Source: Erythrobacteraceae bacterium WH01K
Lineage (GTDB): Bacteria > Pseudomonadota > Alphaproteobacteria > Sphingomonadales > Sphingomonadaceae
Direction: 5' to 3'
DNA length: 64,000 nucleotides
NCBI GenBank assembly: GCA_027941995.1
Contig: CP115966.1
Span: 310,001-374,000, forward strand
The notes under the pieces were generated by a model. That model was not told the DNA's origin. It worked only from the letters and a program-made list of their open reading frames with translations, and did not search any database. This document shows, in pieces, positions 35,731 through 45,723 of this stretch (position 1 is its first letter; every line of letters begins with the position of its first letter). Both the position numbers and the translations under genes were made by a program.

Positions 35731-37257
35731 TCAGCCTGTGGGCAGCAGGTTTTCCTTCGCGATACGCTCTTTCCACTGCGCCGGGGCCAGCGTGTGGACG
35801 TTGTTGCCATCGCTATCGACCGCGACCGTGACGGGCATGTCCTTCACCGTGAATTCGTAGATCGCTTCCATGCCCAGATCCTCGAACCCGACGACGCGCG
35901 ATTCCTTGATTGCACGGCTGACAAGATAGGCCGCGCCGCCCGTCGCCATGAGATAGGCGACCTTGTAACGGCTGATGACTTCGACCGCGTCATGACCGCG
36001 TTCGGCCTTCCCGATCATGGCCAGCAGGCCGAGATCGAGCATCATCTCGGTGAACTTGTCCATCCGGGTGGCGGTGGTCGGACCGGCGGGGCCGACGACT
36101 TCGCCCATGACCGGATCGACAGGGCCGACGTAATAGATGGCGCGGCCCCTGAAATCGACGGGCAACTCCTCGCCCTTGTCCAGCATATCCTGGATCCTCT
36201 TGTGCGCCGCGTCGCGGCCCGTCAGCATCCGGCCCGACAGCAGCAGGCGATCGCCGTGCTTCCAGCTGTTCACCTCTTCCTGCGTCAGCGAATCGAGATC
36301 GACCCGGCGTGCGGAGGAATCGGGTTGCCAGTTGACCTTCGGCCAGTCGTCGAGGTTCGGCTTCTCGAGATAGCTCGGGCCGCTCCCGTCGAGGGTGAAA
36401 TGCGCGTGGCGCGTCGCCGCGCAATTGGGAATCATCGCCACCGGCTTGCCGGCCGCATGGCAGGGCCAGTCATGGATTTTCACGTCGAGCACGGTGGACA
36501 GGCCGCCCAGTCCCTGCGCCCCGACGCCCTGTGCATTGACCGCATCGAAGATGTCGATCCGCAGTTGCTCGATATCGGTCTGAGCGCCGCGCTCTTTCAG
36601 CTGGCCCATGTCGATCGGATCCATCAGGCTTTCCTTGGCGAGCTGCATGCAGCGCTCTGCCGTACCGCCGATACCGATGCCCAGCATTCCCGGCGGACAC
36701 CAGCCCGCCCCCATGGACGGGATCTGCTCGACCACCCAGTCGACGATATTGTCGCTCGGGTTCATCATCTTGAACTTCGACTTGTTCTCGCTGCCGCCGC
36801 CCTTGGCTGCGACGTCGATCGATACCGTATTGCCGGGCACCATCTCGACATTCAGGACGCAGGGCGTGTTGTCCCGCGTGTTGCGGCGGGTGAAGGCAGG
36901 ATCGGCCAGGATCGAGGCGCGCAGCTTGTTCTCGGAATGGTTGTAGGCCTGCCGCACGCCTTCATCGACGACCTCCTGCAACGACCGGTCGCTCGCCAGC
37001 CGGCAATCCTGCCCCCATTTGACGAACACGTTCACGATGCCGGTGTCCTGGCAGATCGGGCGATGCCCCTCCGCGCACATCCGGCTGTTGGTCAGGATCT
37101 GCGCGATGGCGTCCTTCGCCGCTTCGCCCTGCTCCGCCTCGTAGGCCTCGCCCAGCGCGCGGATGTAATCCATCGGGTGGTAATAGGAGATATACTGGAG
37201 CGCATCGCAGACGCTTTCGATCAGATCGTCTTCGGTGATGGTAATCATGTCGCTCAT
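35731..37257 (-). CDS. fumA: Class I fumarate hydratase ([4Fe-4S])
   Basis: 508 residues, the length of single-chain class I fumarases. The alpha part includes EGHRPICQDTGIVNVFVKWG with a cluster Cys; the beta part, after residue ~300, includes SGRMLTGRDAAHKRI, YVGPVDPVMGEVVGPAGPT and ATRMDKFTEMML. It interconverts fumarate and malate in the TCA cycle and is oxygen-sensitive. Start at ATG 37257; an ATG three codons on is also possible. It is divergent from the pcm-like gene. Confidence 0.96.
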   Translation of the reverse strand: MSDMITITEDDLIESVCDALQYISYYHPMDYIRALGEAYEAEQGEAAKDAIAQILTNSRMCAEGHRPICQDTGIVNVFVKWGQDCRLASDRSLQEVVDEGVRQAYNHSENKLRASILADPAFTRRNTRDNTPCVLNVEMVPGNTVSIDVAAKGGGSENKSKFKMMNPSDNIVDWVVEQIPSMGAGWCPPGMLGIGIGGTAERCMQLAKESLMDPIDMGQLKERGAQTDIEQLRIDIFDAVNAQGVGAQGLGGLSTVLDVKIHDWPCHAAGKPVAMIPNCAATRHAHFTLDGSGPSYLEKPNLDDWPKVNWQPDSSARRVDLDSLTQEEVNSWKHGDRLLLSGRMLTGRDAAHKRIQDMLDKGEELPVDFRGRAIYYVGPVDPVMGEVVGPAGPTTATRMDKFTEMMLDLGLLAMIGKAERGHDAVEVISRYKVAYLMATGGAAYLVSRAIKESRVVGFEDLGMEAIYEFTVKDMPVTVAVDSDGNNVHTLAPAQWKERIAKENLLPTG

Positions 37258-37426
37258 CGACGCTGTGCTCCTGTCAGTCGAACCGGGCTCCCCCTTAGTC
37301 CGACAGTCCCTAAAGGGTCAAAACGATTGGCACGATTGTCGCCTGCCAAACATCGCGCCATGTTCGGTCCCGACTGGCGCAATGGTGGCAAAACGGTGGC
37401 AGCTTTGCGTGTTTGCGCCTATGGCA

Positions 37427-37454
37427 TTGACCTGCTGTGTTGTTATTGTAATAC
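37427..37454 (+). promoter_or_regulatory. Candidate promoter of pcm-like/tolC genes
   Basis: TTGACC (37427-37432) and TAATAC (37449-37454) with a 16-bp spacer lie 16 bp before the ATG at 37470. The leader would be about 10 nt and would include the AGAGG ribosome site. It is the clearest sigma-70-like pair in the 212-bp divergent region. Confidence 0.5.
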
Positions 37455-37469
37455 ACCCATAGAGGTTTT

Positions 37470-38048
37470 ATGGATTTCCAGACCGCCCGCAGGGCCATGA
37501 TCGACAGTCAACTGCGCACCAGCGGCGTCAACGAACCCTTCGTTCTCGAACGCATGGGCACCGTCCCGCGCGAGGATTTCGTGCCCGAGAGTGCGCGCAG
37601 CACGGCCTATATGGACCGCGCCCTGCCGCTGGGCGACGGCCGCTTCCTCGCCTCCCCCGTCTCGCATGGGCGGATGCTGGCAGAGGCGCATCCCCGCCCG
37701 GGCGAGCGCGTACTGGTGGTCGAGAACGGCAATGGATACCTCGCCGAACTGGTTCGTCCTGTCGCTGCGTCGGTCGATACGGTCGATGCGGACGCCGTCG
37801 CCGCCAACAAGACAAAGGCGAAGGATTACGATCTCGTGCTGGTCGACGGCGCGATCGAGGAACCGTCCAAAGCGCTGGTGAAATGCGTCGCAGCCAATGG
37901 CCGGATCGTCACCGGCCTGATCGAACGGGGCGTGCCGCGCCTTGCCGTGGGACGCCGGACCGGCGACCGGCTGGCGTTCGATACCGTGGCGGACACCAGC
38001 CTGCCCGCGCTCGGCGGTTTTGCACGCAAGAAGGAATGGAGCTTCTGA
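37470..38048 (+). CDS. Protein-L-isoaspartate O-methyltransferase-like protein, degenerate
   Basis: 192 residues, short for the family (about 210-220). The N-terminal substrate half is normal (RAMIDSQLRTSGVNEPFV, VPREDFVPE). SAM motif I, usually G-G/S-G-Y, reads VVENGNGYLAEL, and the region after it, normally holding motif post I and II, is cut to VDTVDADAVAANKTKAKDYDL. The end (DLVLVDGAIEEPSKAL, GFARKKEWSF) matches sphingomonad homologues beside tolC. Methyltransferase activity is doubtful. The tolC-type gene begins 2 bp after the stop. Confidence 0.78.
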   Translation: MDFQTARRAMIDSQLRTSGVNEPFVLERMGTVPREDFVPESARSTAYMDRALPLGDGRFLASPVSHGRMLAEAHPRPGERVLVVENGNGYLAELVRPVAASVDTVDADAVAANKTKAKDYDLVLVDGAIEEPSKALVKCVAANGRIVTGLIERGVPRLAVGRRTGDRLAFDTVADTSLPALGGFARKKEWSF

Positions 38049-38050
38049 TC

Positions 38051-39553
38051 ATGCCGGGGAGGGTTTCGATCAAGCCACTGCTTCTGGGCAGCGCACTGGG
38101 TTGCATGGCCATGGCCACCCCCGCCCATGCCGACACGCTGCGCGAAGCGTTGGCACAGGCTTACGAGACCAACCCCGTCCTGCAGGCGGCCCGGGCCCAG
38201 CAGCGGGCGACCGATGAAACCATTGCAGTGGAAAGGGCCGCAGGCCGGCCCAATGCATCGGTTGCAGGCACGTATATCGAGTTCCTGAAAACCTCGGGCA
38301 ACAGTTTCACGGCCCCCGACCGCACATTGCAGGTCGGCCCGGATCTTTCCGTTCCGGTCTATCAGGGCGGCGCGGTGAAGAACGCGATTCGGGCGGCCGA
38401 CGAACGGATCGAGGCGGGACGAGCCGACCTTCGCGGGACCGAGAGCGCGATTTTCAGCCAGGTGGTCGCGGCCTATATGGACGTTCTCCAGGCAGAGGCT
38501 CTGGTCGGCCTGAACGTGAACCAGGTGCAGGTGCTTTCGACCAATGTCGAGGCGACCGGTGACCGGTTCGAGATCGGCGACCTCACCCGGACCGACGTCG
38601 CGCAGTCCCAGTCCCGCCTGGCCCTGGCGGAAGGCGACCTGCAAAGCGCGCGCTCCAACCTCATCGGTGCGCGCGAGACCTATATCCGGCTGGTGGGCGA
38701 ATACCCCACCAATCTGGAGCCGCCGCCGCCGCTTCCCAACCTGCCGGACAGCCCCAATACCGCCGTGGACGTCGCGCTGGAGCGCAATCCCGACCTTATC
38801 GCCGCGCGCGAACGGGCCGACGCCGCCGGTTACGATGTCCGCGTCGCTGGATCGAACCGCCTGCCGCGCGTCAACGTCTTTACAGGGGCGGACTATTCCA
38901 ACTTCTTCGGCTCGCTGGGCGGACCGACCTCGGCCCAGTTCGCGCAGTCTGAACTGACGGCCAATGCCGGGGTCCAGTTCACAATCCCGATCTATCAGGG
39001 CGGCCGCCCCGCTGCGCTGCGGCGGCAGGCACAGGCCCGCGAAGGTGCGGCGCTGGAACAGGTCATCGCGGCAGAGCGCGACGTCATCGCGCAGGTCCGC
39101 GCCTCCTTCGCCAGCTACCGCGCGGCCCTGTCGATCATCGATTCGTCGCGCACCGCCGTGTCGGCAGCGGAACTCAGCCTCGAAGGCGTGCGCGCGGAAA
39201 ACTCGATCGGCAATCGCACGGTGCTGGACGTTCTGAACGCGGAACAGGAACTGCTTGTCGCCCGGGTCCAGCTCGTGACGGCGCGCCGCAACGCCTATGT
39301 TGCCGGCTTCTCCCTGCTGGCCGCGATGGGCCTGGCAGAGGCGCGCGATCTCGGCCTGGATGGCGGAACGCTGTACGATCCGCTGGTCAATTACGACCGC
39401 GTGTCGGGGCAATGGTGGGACTGGCAGCGCGACCCGGACCCGGTGCCCGTCTCGACACGCACCGTTGACATCCCCGCCGCCAATGCGACACTCCCCGCCG
39501 ACACGCAGCCGGACGACCCGGCAGAAATTACGTCCGGCGTTCTGGGGGAATAG
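38051..39553 (+). CDS. TolC family outer membrane channel protein
   Basis: 500 residues from ATG 38051 (GGAG 9 bp upstream); an ATG at 38036 inside the previous gene is the alternative. Signal peptide LLLGSALGCMAMATPAHA. Two TolC repeats with long coiled-coil helices: SVPVYQGGAVKNAIRAADER and, later, TIPIYQGGRPAALRRQAQAR, and LEGVRAENSIGNRTVLDVLNAEQ. The C-terminus is Asp/Pro-rich. It forms the outer-membrane exit of type I secretion or RND efflux. No inner-membrane partner genes are adjacent. Confidence 0.93.
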   Translation: MPGRVSIKPLLLGSALGCMAMATPAHADTLREALAQAYETNPVLQAARAQQRATDETIAVERAAGRPNASVAGTYIEFLKTSGNSFTAPDRTLQVGPDLSVPVYQGGAVKNAIRAADERIEAGRADLRGTESAIFSQVVAAYMDVLQAEALVGLNVNQVQVLSTNVEATGDRFEIGDLTRTDVAQSQSRLALAEGDLQSARSNLIGARETYIRLVGEYPTNLEPPPPLPNLPDSPNTAVDVALERNPDLIAARERADAAGYDVRVAGSNRLPRVNVFTGADYSNFFGSLGGPTSAQFAQSELTANAGVQFTIPIYQGGRPAALRRQAQAREGAALEQVIAAERDVIAQVRASFASYRAALSIIDSSRTAVSAAELSLEGVRAENSIGNRTVLDVLNAEQELLVARVQLVTARRNAYVAGFSLLAAMGLAEARDLGLDGGTLYDPLVNYDRVSGQWWDWQRDPDPVPVSTRTVDIPAANATLPADTQPDDPAEITSGVLGE

Positions 39554-39556
39554 GGC

Positions 39557-40099
39557 ATGGCACAGCCGAACGAGGCATCGGTCGAAGAGATCCTCGAATC
39601 GATCAAGAAGGTCATCGCGCGTGACAACCGCTCGATCGCGGCAGAGGCCCGGATGCGCCGTGAACGAGCCGCCAAGGTCGAGGACACGCCCGAACCCGCC
39701 GCCCCGGAAGAGGCGGAGGAAGTCCTCGATCTGGACGAATCGGCCATGGTTGCGGACACGGACGGCGATTCGCTGGTAGGTTCGGAAGATGTCGAACCGA
39801 CGGGCGATGCGTTCGGCGAAGACCACGACCAGGACGACGATGACAGCGACGACGAGCGTTCGCCGCTGCTGAACGACAGCGTCTCGGACGCCATGCGCAG
39901 CAATCTCGCCGCATTGGCCATGCTCGCCCAGCCGCCTGCCGCCCCGCAAATCGTGCGCAGCGGGGAAACCTCGCTCGAAGGCATGGTGCGCGAGATGCTT
40001 CGCCCGATGCTGGCCGAATGGCTGGACGAGAACCTGCCCCCGATGGTCGAACGCATGGTGCAGAGCGAAATCAGCCGGATTGCCGGCAAGAAACGGTAA
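39557..40099 (+). CDS. popZ: PopZ-type polar organizing protein (DUF2497)
   Basis: 180 residues with the three-part layout of PopZ: an N-terminal helix VEEILESIKKVIARD at ~9-23, a central acidic disordered segment (about residues 50-110, with runs such as DDDDSDDE), and a C-terminal helical oligomerisation region LRPMLAEWLDENLPPMVERM ending ISRIAGKKR. In Caulobacter PopZ forms a polar matrix that holds ParB-parS. parB and parS sites are in this window ~20 kb away. It starts 3 bp after the tolC-type gene. Confidence 0.85.
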   Translation: MAQPNEASVEEILESIKKVIARDNRSIAAEARMRRERAAKVEDTPEPAAPEEAEEVLDLDESAMVADTDGDSLVGSEDVEPTGDAFGEDHDQDDDDSDDERSPLLNDSVSDAMRSNLAALAMLAQPPAAPQIVRSGETSLEGMVREMLRPMLAEWLDENLPPMVERMVQSEISRIAGKKR

Positions 40100-40173
40100 C
40101 GCGCGTCAGGCGCCTGCACCGGCAGGCTGGCAAAAGGCTTGCAGGCATCGGCACTTGCGATAGACCGGCCTGC

Positions 40174-42354
40174 ATGACCACATCCCTTCTCCGCCGTAGC
40201 GCCGCAGGCCTCGCGCTTGCGGCAGCGCTGACGACCACCGCCCCCGTTCTTGCGCAGGACACGCGCGCGATGCAGGCGGAGGATCTCGTAACCATGCCCC
40301 GGGTCGGGGCGCCCAGCGCCATGCCGGGCGGCCGGTTCGCGCTTGTCCCGGTCACCGAAACCGACCCCGAGACGTTCAAGCGAACCCGCCGCTATTCCGT
40401 GATCGACCTGCAGGGCGATAATCCGCATGTTTCGCCGATCGCCCTGCCAGATGGGGCCGCTTCGGTGCAGATGGGCGGCGACGGGGCGCTGTATTTCCTG
40501 AAAGCCGCAAGCTCGGCGGAAGACGGTGCCTCTGCGGAAGATCGCGCATCGGCGCCTTCGGCCATGCAGCTCCATCGCGCCGTCTTGGGTGAGGATGGAA
40601 AGCCCGGGCCGGCAGTGCAGCTGACGCGCTTCCTGAACGACATCGACGATTACAAGCTGTCGGCGGACGCGCGCGGCGTGGTCTTCGTCTCCCGCCTCGA
40701 CCGCCGATGCACCGACCTCGATTGCACGCTGGATACGCCCAGCCGCGAGAGTTCGGACATCGGTACGGGCAGGCTCTACCGCGACGAAGACGGCTTCGTG
40801 CGCCACTGGGACCAGTGGGAGACGCCGGGCCATTACAATCGCGCCTTCGCCTACGAACTGGGTTCGGCAGGCGTATCGAATCCCGTCGCGCTCGATGGAC
40901 CGGCAGGGGGCGAAAACGCGCTGGTCGGTGATACGCCCACCCAGCCATTCGGCGGGACGGAAGACATCGCGTTCAGCGCCGACCATGCCGATGTCTTCTT
41001 CACTGCCCGCAAGTCGGACGCGGCGGAGCCGACCTCCACCGATACCGACATCTACCGCATCACGCTCGGGGAAGGTGCAACTCCGGTAAACCTGACCGAT
41101 GCCAACCGGGCCGCCGACGCCCTGCCCAGCCCGTCGCCTGACGGGAAATGGCTGGCCTATGCAGCGATGGCGCGGCCCGGTTACGAATCGGATCGCATGG
41201 TCATCCAGCTGCGCGATCTTGCCACTGGCGAAACCCGCGCCCTGACCCAAGATTTCGACCGCAGCTTCCACTCGCTCGCCTGGACGCCCGATTCGCGCTG
41301 GATCATCGCCACCGCGCAGGATGTGCTGGACAGCCCTGCCTTCCGCATCGATCCCATGACCGGATCGGTCGAGCGGCTGGACCTGATGCCCGGAAACGAG
41401 GCGCATCTGGGCAGCATCGTTCCACTCGGCGGTGGGCGGCTGCTGTTCACGCGCGATTCGATTGCCGCTCCTGCCGAGGTTTACCTGTCGGACAACTGGC
41501 AGGAAGCGCGCGCGGTCACCGGCGTGGCTACCGATCGCATCGCCGCGCTCGATCCGGTCCTCACGCAGCGCTTTTCCTTTGCCGGGGCCGGCGGCGACAC
41601 GGTCTGGGGTCAGATTACAAAGCCCACCGCGCATGACGGCCGACTGCCCGCAATTCTCTACATCCATGGCGGACCGCAAGGATCGTTCAACGATGGCTGG
41701 TCCAGCCGCTGGAACCCGCGTGTCCTGGCCAGCCAGGGCTATGCCGTCATCTCCGTCGATTTCCATGGAAGCACGGGTTACGGGCAGGCCTTCACCGACA
41801 GTATCAACCGCGACTGGGGCGGCAAGCCGCTGGAGGACCTGCAAAAGGGCCTGGCCGCGGCGCTGGAGCAGGACAGCCAGATCGACGGCAGCCGCGCCTG
41901 CGCCATGGGCGCCAGCTATGGCGGCTACATGGTCAACTGGATCGCGGGCAACTGGCCGGACCGGTTCGATTGCCTGATCCAGCATGACGGCCTGTTCGAC
42001 ATGCGGATGTTCTATTACACGACAGAGGAATTGTGGTTTCCGCGCTGGGAATTCGGCGGCAGCTATACGCAAGCGCGCGAGACCTATGAACGCTGGAACC
42101 CGGTCAACCATGTCGAGAGCTGGCGCACCCCGATGCTGGTCATCGCCGGAGAGCGCGACTTCCGGATCCCCTATACGCAGGGCCTGGCCAGCTTCACCGC
42201 GCTGCAGGAACAGGGGGTGGAGGCGGAACTGCTGGTCTTCCCGGACGAGAACCACTGGGTCCTTGGTGCCGGCAATTCTCTGCAATGGCACCGCACCGTG
42301 TTCGGCTGGCTTGATCGCTGGCTGAAGCAGGAGCCGCAGGCGGATTCCGAATGA
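40174..42354 (+). CDS. S9 family peptidase (prolyl oligopeptidase/acylaminoacyl-peptidase type), secreted
   Basis: 726 residues from ATG 40174. Signal peptide [22 protein letters not shown]. The first ~450 residues are beta-propeller repeats, including [14 protein letters not shown]. The alpha/beta-hydrolase domain has the nucleophile in [11 protein letters not shown], the Asp in [13 protein letters not shown] and the His in PDENHWVLG. It cleaves short peptides in the periplasm or outside. Its 3' end overlaps the ferredoxin gene (ATGA). Confidence 0.92.
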   Translation: MTTSLLRRSAAGLALAAALTTTAPVLAQDTRAMQAEDLVTMPRVGAPSAMPGGRFALVPVTETDPETFKRTRRYSVIDLQGDNPHVSPIALPDGAASVQMGGDGALYFLKAASSAEDGASAEDRASAPSAMQLHRAVLGEDGKPGPAVQLTRFLNDIDDYKLSADARGVVFVSRLDRRCTDLDCTLDTPSRESSDIGTGRLYRDEDGFVRHWDQWETPGHYNRAFAYELGSAGVSNPVALDGPAGGENALVGDTPTQPFGGTEDIAFSADHADVFFTARKSDAAEPTSTDTDIYRITLGEGATPVNLTDANRAADALPSPSPDGKWLAYAAMARPGYESDRMVIQLRDLATGETRALTQDFDRSFHSLAWTPDSRWIIATAQDVLDSPAFRIDPMTGSVERLDLMPGNEAHLGSIVPLGGGRLLFTRDSIAAPAEVYLSDNWQEARAVTGVATDRIAALDPVLTQRFSFAGAGGDTVWGQITKPTAHDGRLPAILYIHGGPQGSFNDGWSSRWNPRVLASQGYAVISVDFHGSTGYGQAFTDSINRDWGGKPLEDLQKGLAAALEQDSQIDGSRACAMGASYGGYMVNWIAGNWPDRFDCLIQHDGLFDMRMFYYTTEELWFPRWEFGGSYTQARETYERWNPVNHVESWRTPMLVIAGERDFRIPYTQGLASFTALQEQGVEAELLVFPDENHWVLGAGNSLQWHRTVFGWLDRWLKQEPQADSE

Positions 42355-42731
42355 GCAAGGGCAAGATCGAGAAGGCGCAGAAGGCCTATGTGAAGATCGG
42401 GGCCGACACGATCGAGCGCCATATCTTCCTGTGCGCGATATCCGAGAAACAGAAATGCTGTTCGCGCGATGAAGGCGAAAAAGCTTGGAAATACCTTAAG
42501 AAGAGGATGAAGGAGCTTCGCCTCACGGGCCGCGGCGGCACGGTCCAGCGCACGAAGGCGGATTGCCTCCAGCTATGCGCCGCGGGGCCGATCGCGGTCG
42601 TCCAGCCGGGCAATGTCTGGTACCACTCATGCGACGAAGCCGTACTGGAACGCATCATCCAGGAACATCTTATCGGCGGCAATCCGGTGGAGGATTTCCG
42701 GCTGACCGTCCCGCCCGGCGAAGCCGGCTAG
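42351..42731 (+). CDS. Thioredoxin-like [2Fe-2S] ferredoxin
   Basis: 126 residues. Four conserved cysteines: [12 protein letters not shown] near residues 27-37, then [14 protein letters not shown] near 71-76, plus GNVWYHSC and IIQEHLIGG, the pattern of small (2Fe-2S) thioredoxin-fold ferredoxins common in alphaproteobacteria. Redox partner is unknown. It is translationally coupled to the S9 peptidase gene. Confidence 0.87.
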   Translation: MSKGKIEKAQKAYVKIGADTIERHIFLCAISEKQKCCSRDEGEKAWKYLKKRMKELRLTGRGGTVQRTKADCLQLCAAGPIAVVQPGNVWYHSCDEAVLERIIQEHLIGGNPVEDFRLTVPPGEAG

Positions 42732-43024
42732 TCGCGGCGGCGCTCGTCCTCGATCCGGTCGTCGATCGATGCATCGTGGCCCGTGCCATTGGAGAGGAAC
42801 ACCAGCCCCATCAGCGCGCTGGTCAGTAGCATCGACAGGCCGATCCCCAGCGCGACCGCAATGTAGAAATGCACCGATTCGACGCCTTCCCGAAGGTAGA
42901 GCAGGGCCACCGCGATGCCCACGACGCCCACGGTGATCATCAGCATGAACCGCATCAGCCGCCGGTAACGGGCCCAGGCAAAGGCAGCCTTTTCCGGGTC
43001 TTCGAGCGGTGATTTGGGCGTCAT
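42728..43024 (-). CDS. Small two-helix membrane protein, unknown function
   Basis: 98 residues from ATG 43024. Two transmembrane helices ([20 protein letters not shown] and [20 protein letters not shown]) between a charged N-terminus and a very polar tail ending [12 protein letters not shown] recall similar sphingomonad hypothetical proteins but no named family. It is convergent with the ferredoxin gene, sharing 4 bp at the stops. Confidence 0.72.
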   Translation of the reverse strand: MTPKSPLEDPEKAAFAWARYRRLMRFMLMITVGVVGIAVALLYLREGVESVHFYIAVALGIGLSMLLTSALMGLVFLSNGTGHDASIDDRIEDERRRD

Positions 43025-43124
43025 GCGGACTGGTTCCTCATCGTGGCGGTTTCGGCCTTGCATCCGGATTCGCCATCTGCGCAGCTTCGTGGCATCTTCT
43101 CTTCCGGAGGGAAAGGAGGCGCCA

Positions 43125-43556
43125 ATGCTTATCGAAGGGATTACCGCGCAGCGCGAGGCAGGCGATATCCTGACTTGCGAAGCAAGGCTACCTGTCCGGG
43201 AGGCGGTAGCGATGCTGGCAGGCAAGCGGATCGGTGCCCTGCCCGTGGTCGAGGATGGCAGGGTGCTGGGCATCTTCTCCGAACGCGACGTCATCTACCG
43301 CCTGGCCGACGAGGGCGAGGCCTGCCTGGCGCGTCCCGTAGGCGAGGTTATGACATCGCCGGCCATCACCATCACCTCGCGCGACCGGATCGACGATGCC
43401 CTCGCCCTGATGAGCAGGCGCCGGATCCGTCACCTGCCGGTGGTCGATGACGGGCGCTTCGTCGGCTTTGTGTCGATCGGCGATATCGTCAAATCCCGCA
43501 TCGACGAGGTGGAAAGCGAAGCCGCGACCATGCGGACCTACATCCAGTCCGCCTGA
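43125..43556 (+). CDS. CBS-domain pair protein
   Basis: 143 residues from ATG 43125 with a perfect AAAGGAGG site. Two CBS repeats: VREAVAMLAGKRIGALPVVE with LGIFSERDVIYRL, and IDDALALMSRRRIRHLPVVD with FVGFVSIGDIVKSRI. Such stand-alone pairs bind adenosine nucleotides and act as sensors. Partner is unknown. Confidence 0.92.
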   Translation: MLIEGITAQREAGDILTCEARLPVREAVAMLAGKRIGALPVVEDGRVLGIFSERDVIYRLADEGEACLARPVGEVMTSPAITITSRDRIDDALALMSRRRIRHLPVVDDGRFVGFVSIGDIVKSRIDEVESEAATMRTYIQSA

Positions 43557-43597
43557 CGCAGCTTGAGGACGGGCCCCGCGCGTCCTACATGTGCTTC

Positions 43598-43939
43598 ATG
43601 GCCGAGACACAGACCCGCACCCCGATGCTGACCGATGCTGCGGCGAAACGCGTCGCGTGGATTGCCGACAAACAGGGCAAGCCCGCAATCCTGAGGCTTT
43701 CGGTCGAGGGCGGCGGTTGCAGCGGGTTCCAGTACAAGTTCGAACTGGCCGACGCGCCCGAGGACGACGACCTGACCAGCCAGACGGCGGAGGCCCGGCT
43801 GGTGATCGACCCGGTCAGCCTCGACCTCGTCGCAGGCAGCAGCGTCGATTACGTGGAATCGCTGGGCGGCGCCGCCTTCCGGGTGGAAAATCCGATGGCT
43901 GCGGCTGGCTGCGGCTGCGGATCGTCCTTCGGGATTTGA
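43598..43939 (+). CDS. erpA: Iron-sulfur cluster insertion protein ErpA
   Basis: About 113 residues from the ATG at 43598 (another in-frame ATG at 43589). A-type carrier cysteines: GGGCSGFQYKF and the C-terminal GCGCGSSF. It delivers [4Fe-4S] clusters to target enzymes; in this window likely clients include class I fumarase. No isc/suf genes adjoin it. Confidence 0.92.
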   Translation: MAETQTRTPMLTDAAAKRVAWIADKQGKPAILRLSVEGGGCSGFQYKFELADAPEDDDLTSQTAEARLVIDPVSLDLVAGSSVDYVESLGGAAFRVENPMAAAGCGCGSSFGI

Positions 43940-43977
43940 AATTTACCTGAGCCATCGCATCGGGCAAGACACCGCCC

Positions 43978-44769
43978 ATGCGTATTGCGACATTCAACAT
44001 CAACGGCATCAAGGCCCGTCTTCCCCGCCTGCTCGAATGGCTGGAGGAAACCCGCCCTGCCGTCGCCTGCCTCCAGGAAATCAAGTCTCAGGACGATGGC
44101 TTCCCGGCGGAAGAATTCGAGAAGATCGGCTACAAGGCGATCTGGCACGGCCAGAAAAGCTTCAACGGCGTCGCGATCCTGGCGGACGGGACTGCGCCCG
44201 AAGAAACCATGCGGGGCCTGCCACCGCTGACGGAAGGCGAGGAACCGGACGAACAGTCGCGCTATCTCGAAGCGGATGTCGCCGGGGTGCGCATTTGCAA
44301 TCTCTACCTGCCCAACGGGAATCCGCAGCCGGGCCCCAAATTCGATTACAAGCTGCACTGGATGAAGCGCCTGCGCGCCCGGATGCAGGAATTGTGGCGA
44401 CAGGAATTGCCCACCATCGTGCTGGGCGATTTTAACGTCATACCGGAGGCGAAAGACACGTTTTCGGTGCGCGCCATGGCGGACGATGCGTTGACCCAGC
44501 CGGAATCGCGCGATGCCTATAACCACCTGCTCGCCGATGGCTGGACGGACGCGCTGGGAACACTGAACCCTCGCGGAGGCGTCTGGACCTACTGGGATTA
44601 CCAGCGCGGGGCATGGCAGCGCGATCACGGGTTCCGGATCGACCACTGCCTGTTGTCGCCCGAACTTGCCGACCGGCTGCTTTCGGCCGGCGTCGACAAG
44701 GAATATCGAGGCCGCGAAAAGGCAAGCGACCACGCCCCTGTCTGGGTAGAGCTCGCGCCGCAGGACTAG
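43978..44769 (+). CDS. xth: Exodeoxyribonuclease III
   Basis: 263 residues. AP-endonuclease fold: RIATFNINGIKARLPRLLEW, CLQEIKSQD, GDFNVIPEAKD, and the catalytic end FRIDHCLLS and SDHAPVWVEL. It cuts at abasic sites and removes 3'-blocking groups in base-excision repair. A strong terminator follows. Confidence 0.96.
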   Translation: MRIATFNINGIKARLPRLLEWLEETRPAVACLQEIKSQDDGFPAEEFEKIGYKAIWHGQKSFNGVAILADGTAPEETMRGLPPLTEGEEPDEQSRYLEADVAGVRICNLYLPNGNPQPGPKFDYKLHWMKRLRARMQELWRQELPTIVLGDFNVIPEAKDTFSVRAMADDALTQPESRDAYNHLLADGWTDALGTLNPRGGVWTYWDYQRGAWQRDHGFRIDHCLLSPELADRLLSAGVDKEYRGREKASDHAPVWVELAPQD

Positions 44770-44792
44770 CGCGACGACCGGATGACAAGATG

Positions 44793-44830
44793 AAAGGCCG
44801 CCGACTCCGATGGGAGCCGGCGGCCTTTTT
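44793..44830 (+). terminator. Rho-independent terminator after xth
   Basis: 16-pair stem from 44793-44808 to 44813-44828 (AAAGGCCGCCG ... CGGCGGCCTTT) with one A-C mismatch, GATG loop and five Ts at 44826-44830. On the minus strand the T-run is weak, so it serves mainly xth. Confidence 0.9.
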
Positions 44831-44860
44831 CATCTCCTGCGACCCTGCAGGACGCCGAAA

Positions 44861-45526
44861 TCAGCGATAGAAGATGTGCGTGTTGATCGCCACGCGGCGC
44901 GACTTCACCCGGGCCCAGCGCGGGCTCACATACTTTGCATGGAAATAGAGCGAATCCTCGGCTTCGCTGTCCCACAGCCCGCGGTGCGCGATTGTGGCGA
45001 TCTTCTTGGCCTTCTGCCAGGCGCTGGAGCCGCGCGAGATACGCGGCATGCGGCCGTTCTTCACGAAACTGAACTGCGCGCGCTGGTAGACGACCCCGCA
45101 ATAGTCGGAAGGAAACTGGTGCGAATCGGCCCGGTTGATGACGACCTGCGCCACGGCCAGCTGACCGTCGATCGGCTCGCCGCGCGATTCGAAATACACG
45201 GCACCCGCCAAGCATTCGAGTTCGCGGCTTAGATTGGCCGGGGCATCGATCGATGCGATCATCTCTCGCAGAGACGATGCGGAAGGGGCGGGTTCTTCGG
45301 CCGGTTCGGCAGCCGGGGAATCTTCGGTCGATTCTTCGGGAAGCGGCTGGACCACCTCTTCCGTGACGAAGACCGGGACCGTCTCGTCGACGACCGGGGC
45401 GGGTGCCTGCACCTGCTCGATTTCGCCGACTTCTGCATTTGCGCCGGAACCTTCGGCGCTGGCAGCGATTAGAACAAAGCCTGCCGCGATGGCGGCAAGG
45501 GAAATCTTGTGGGTCTTTCGACTCAT
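44861..45526 (-). CDS. SleB/CwlJ-type cell wall hydrolase
   Basis: 221 residues. Signal peptide at ~1-25 (ISLAAIAAGFVLIAASAEG), then a Glu/Pro-rich linker to ~residue 95, then the Hydrolase_2 domain: ECLAGAVYFESRGEPIDGQL with the catalytic Glu, AVAQVVINRADSHQFPSDYC, QFSFVKNGRMP and HAKYVSPRW. It probably cleaves peptidoglycan in the periplasm during growth; sporulation is not implied. Confidence 0.9.
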   Translation of the reverse strand: MSRKTHKISLAAIAAGFVLIAASAEGSGANAEVGEIEQVQAPAPVVDETVPVFVTEEVVQPLPEESTEDSPAAEPAEEPAPSASSLREMIASIDAPANLSRELECLAGAVYFESRGEPIDGQLAVAQVVINRADSHQFPSDYCGVVYQRAQFSFVKNGRMPRISRGSSAWQKAKKIATIAHRGLWDSEAEDSLYFHAKYVSPRWARVKSRRVAINTHIFYR

Positions 45527-45723
45527 TATACCGTCATTTTTGAGCGGTGAACGGACACTGACGCAGGCGGAGACCTGTTTGCGTTATATGCAATTATTTA
45601 GGTGGTCTTTTCTGGCCTGCCGGCCGCTCCCCGTCTGCGTGCTATCCCGTGGACCCCAATGTCCATGACGAGACGCCTGCGCTGCTGGAAGCTGGCGGGC
45701 AGATACGGGCCCTGACGCTCAAG

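Noticed and set aside
35794-37500. Very long plus-strand open frame opposite class I fumarase (also similar long frames opposite pepN, cytochrome b, ileS and glutamate synthase-like gene)
   Set aside because: GC-rich codon bias opens the opposite strand. The products are His/Arg/Asp-rich with no domain, and the other strand holds clear enzymes.
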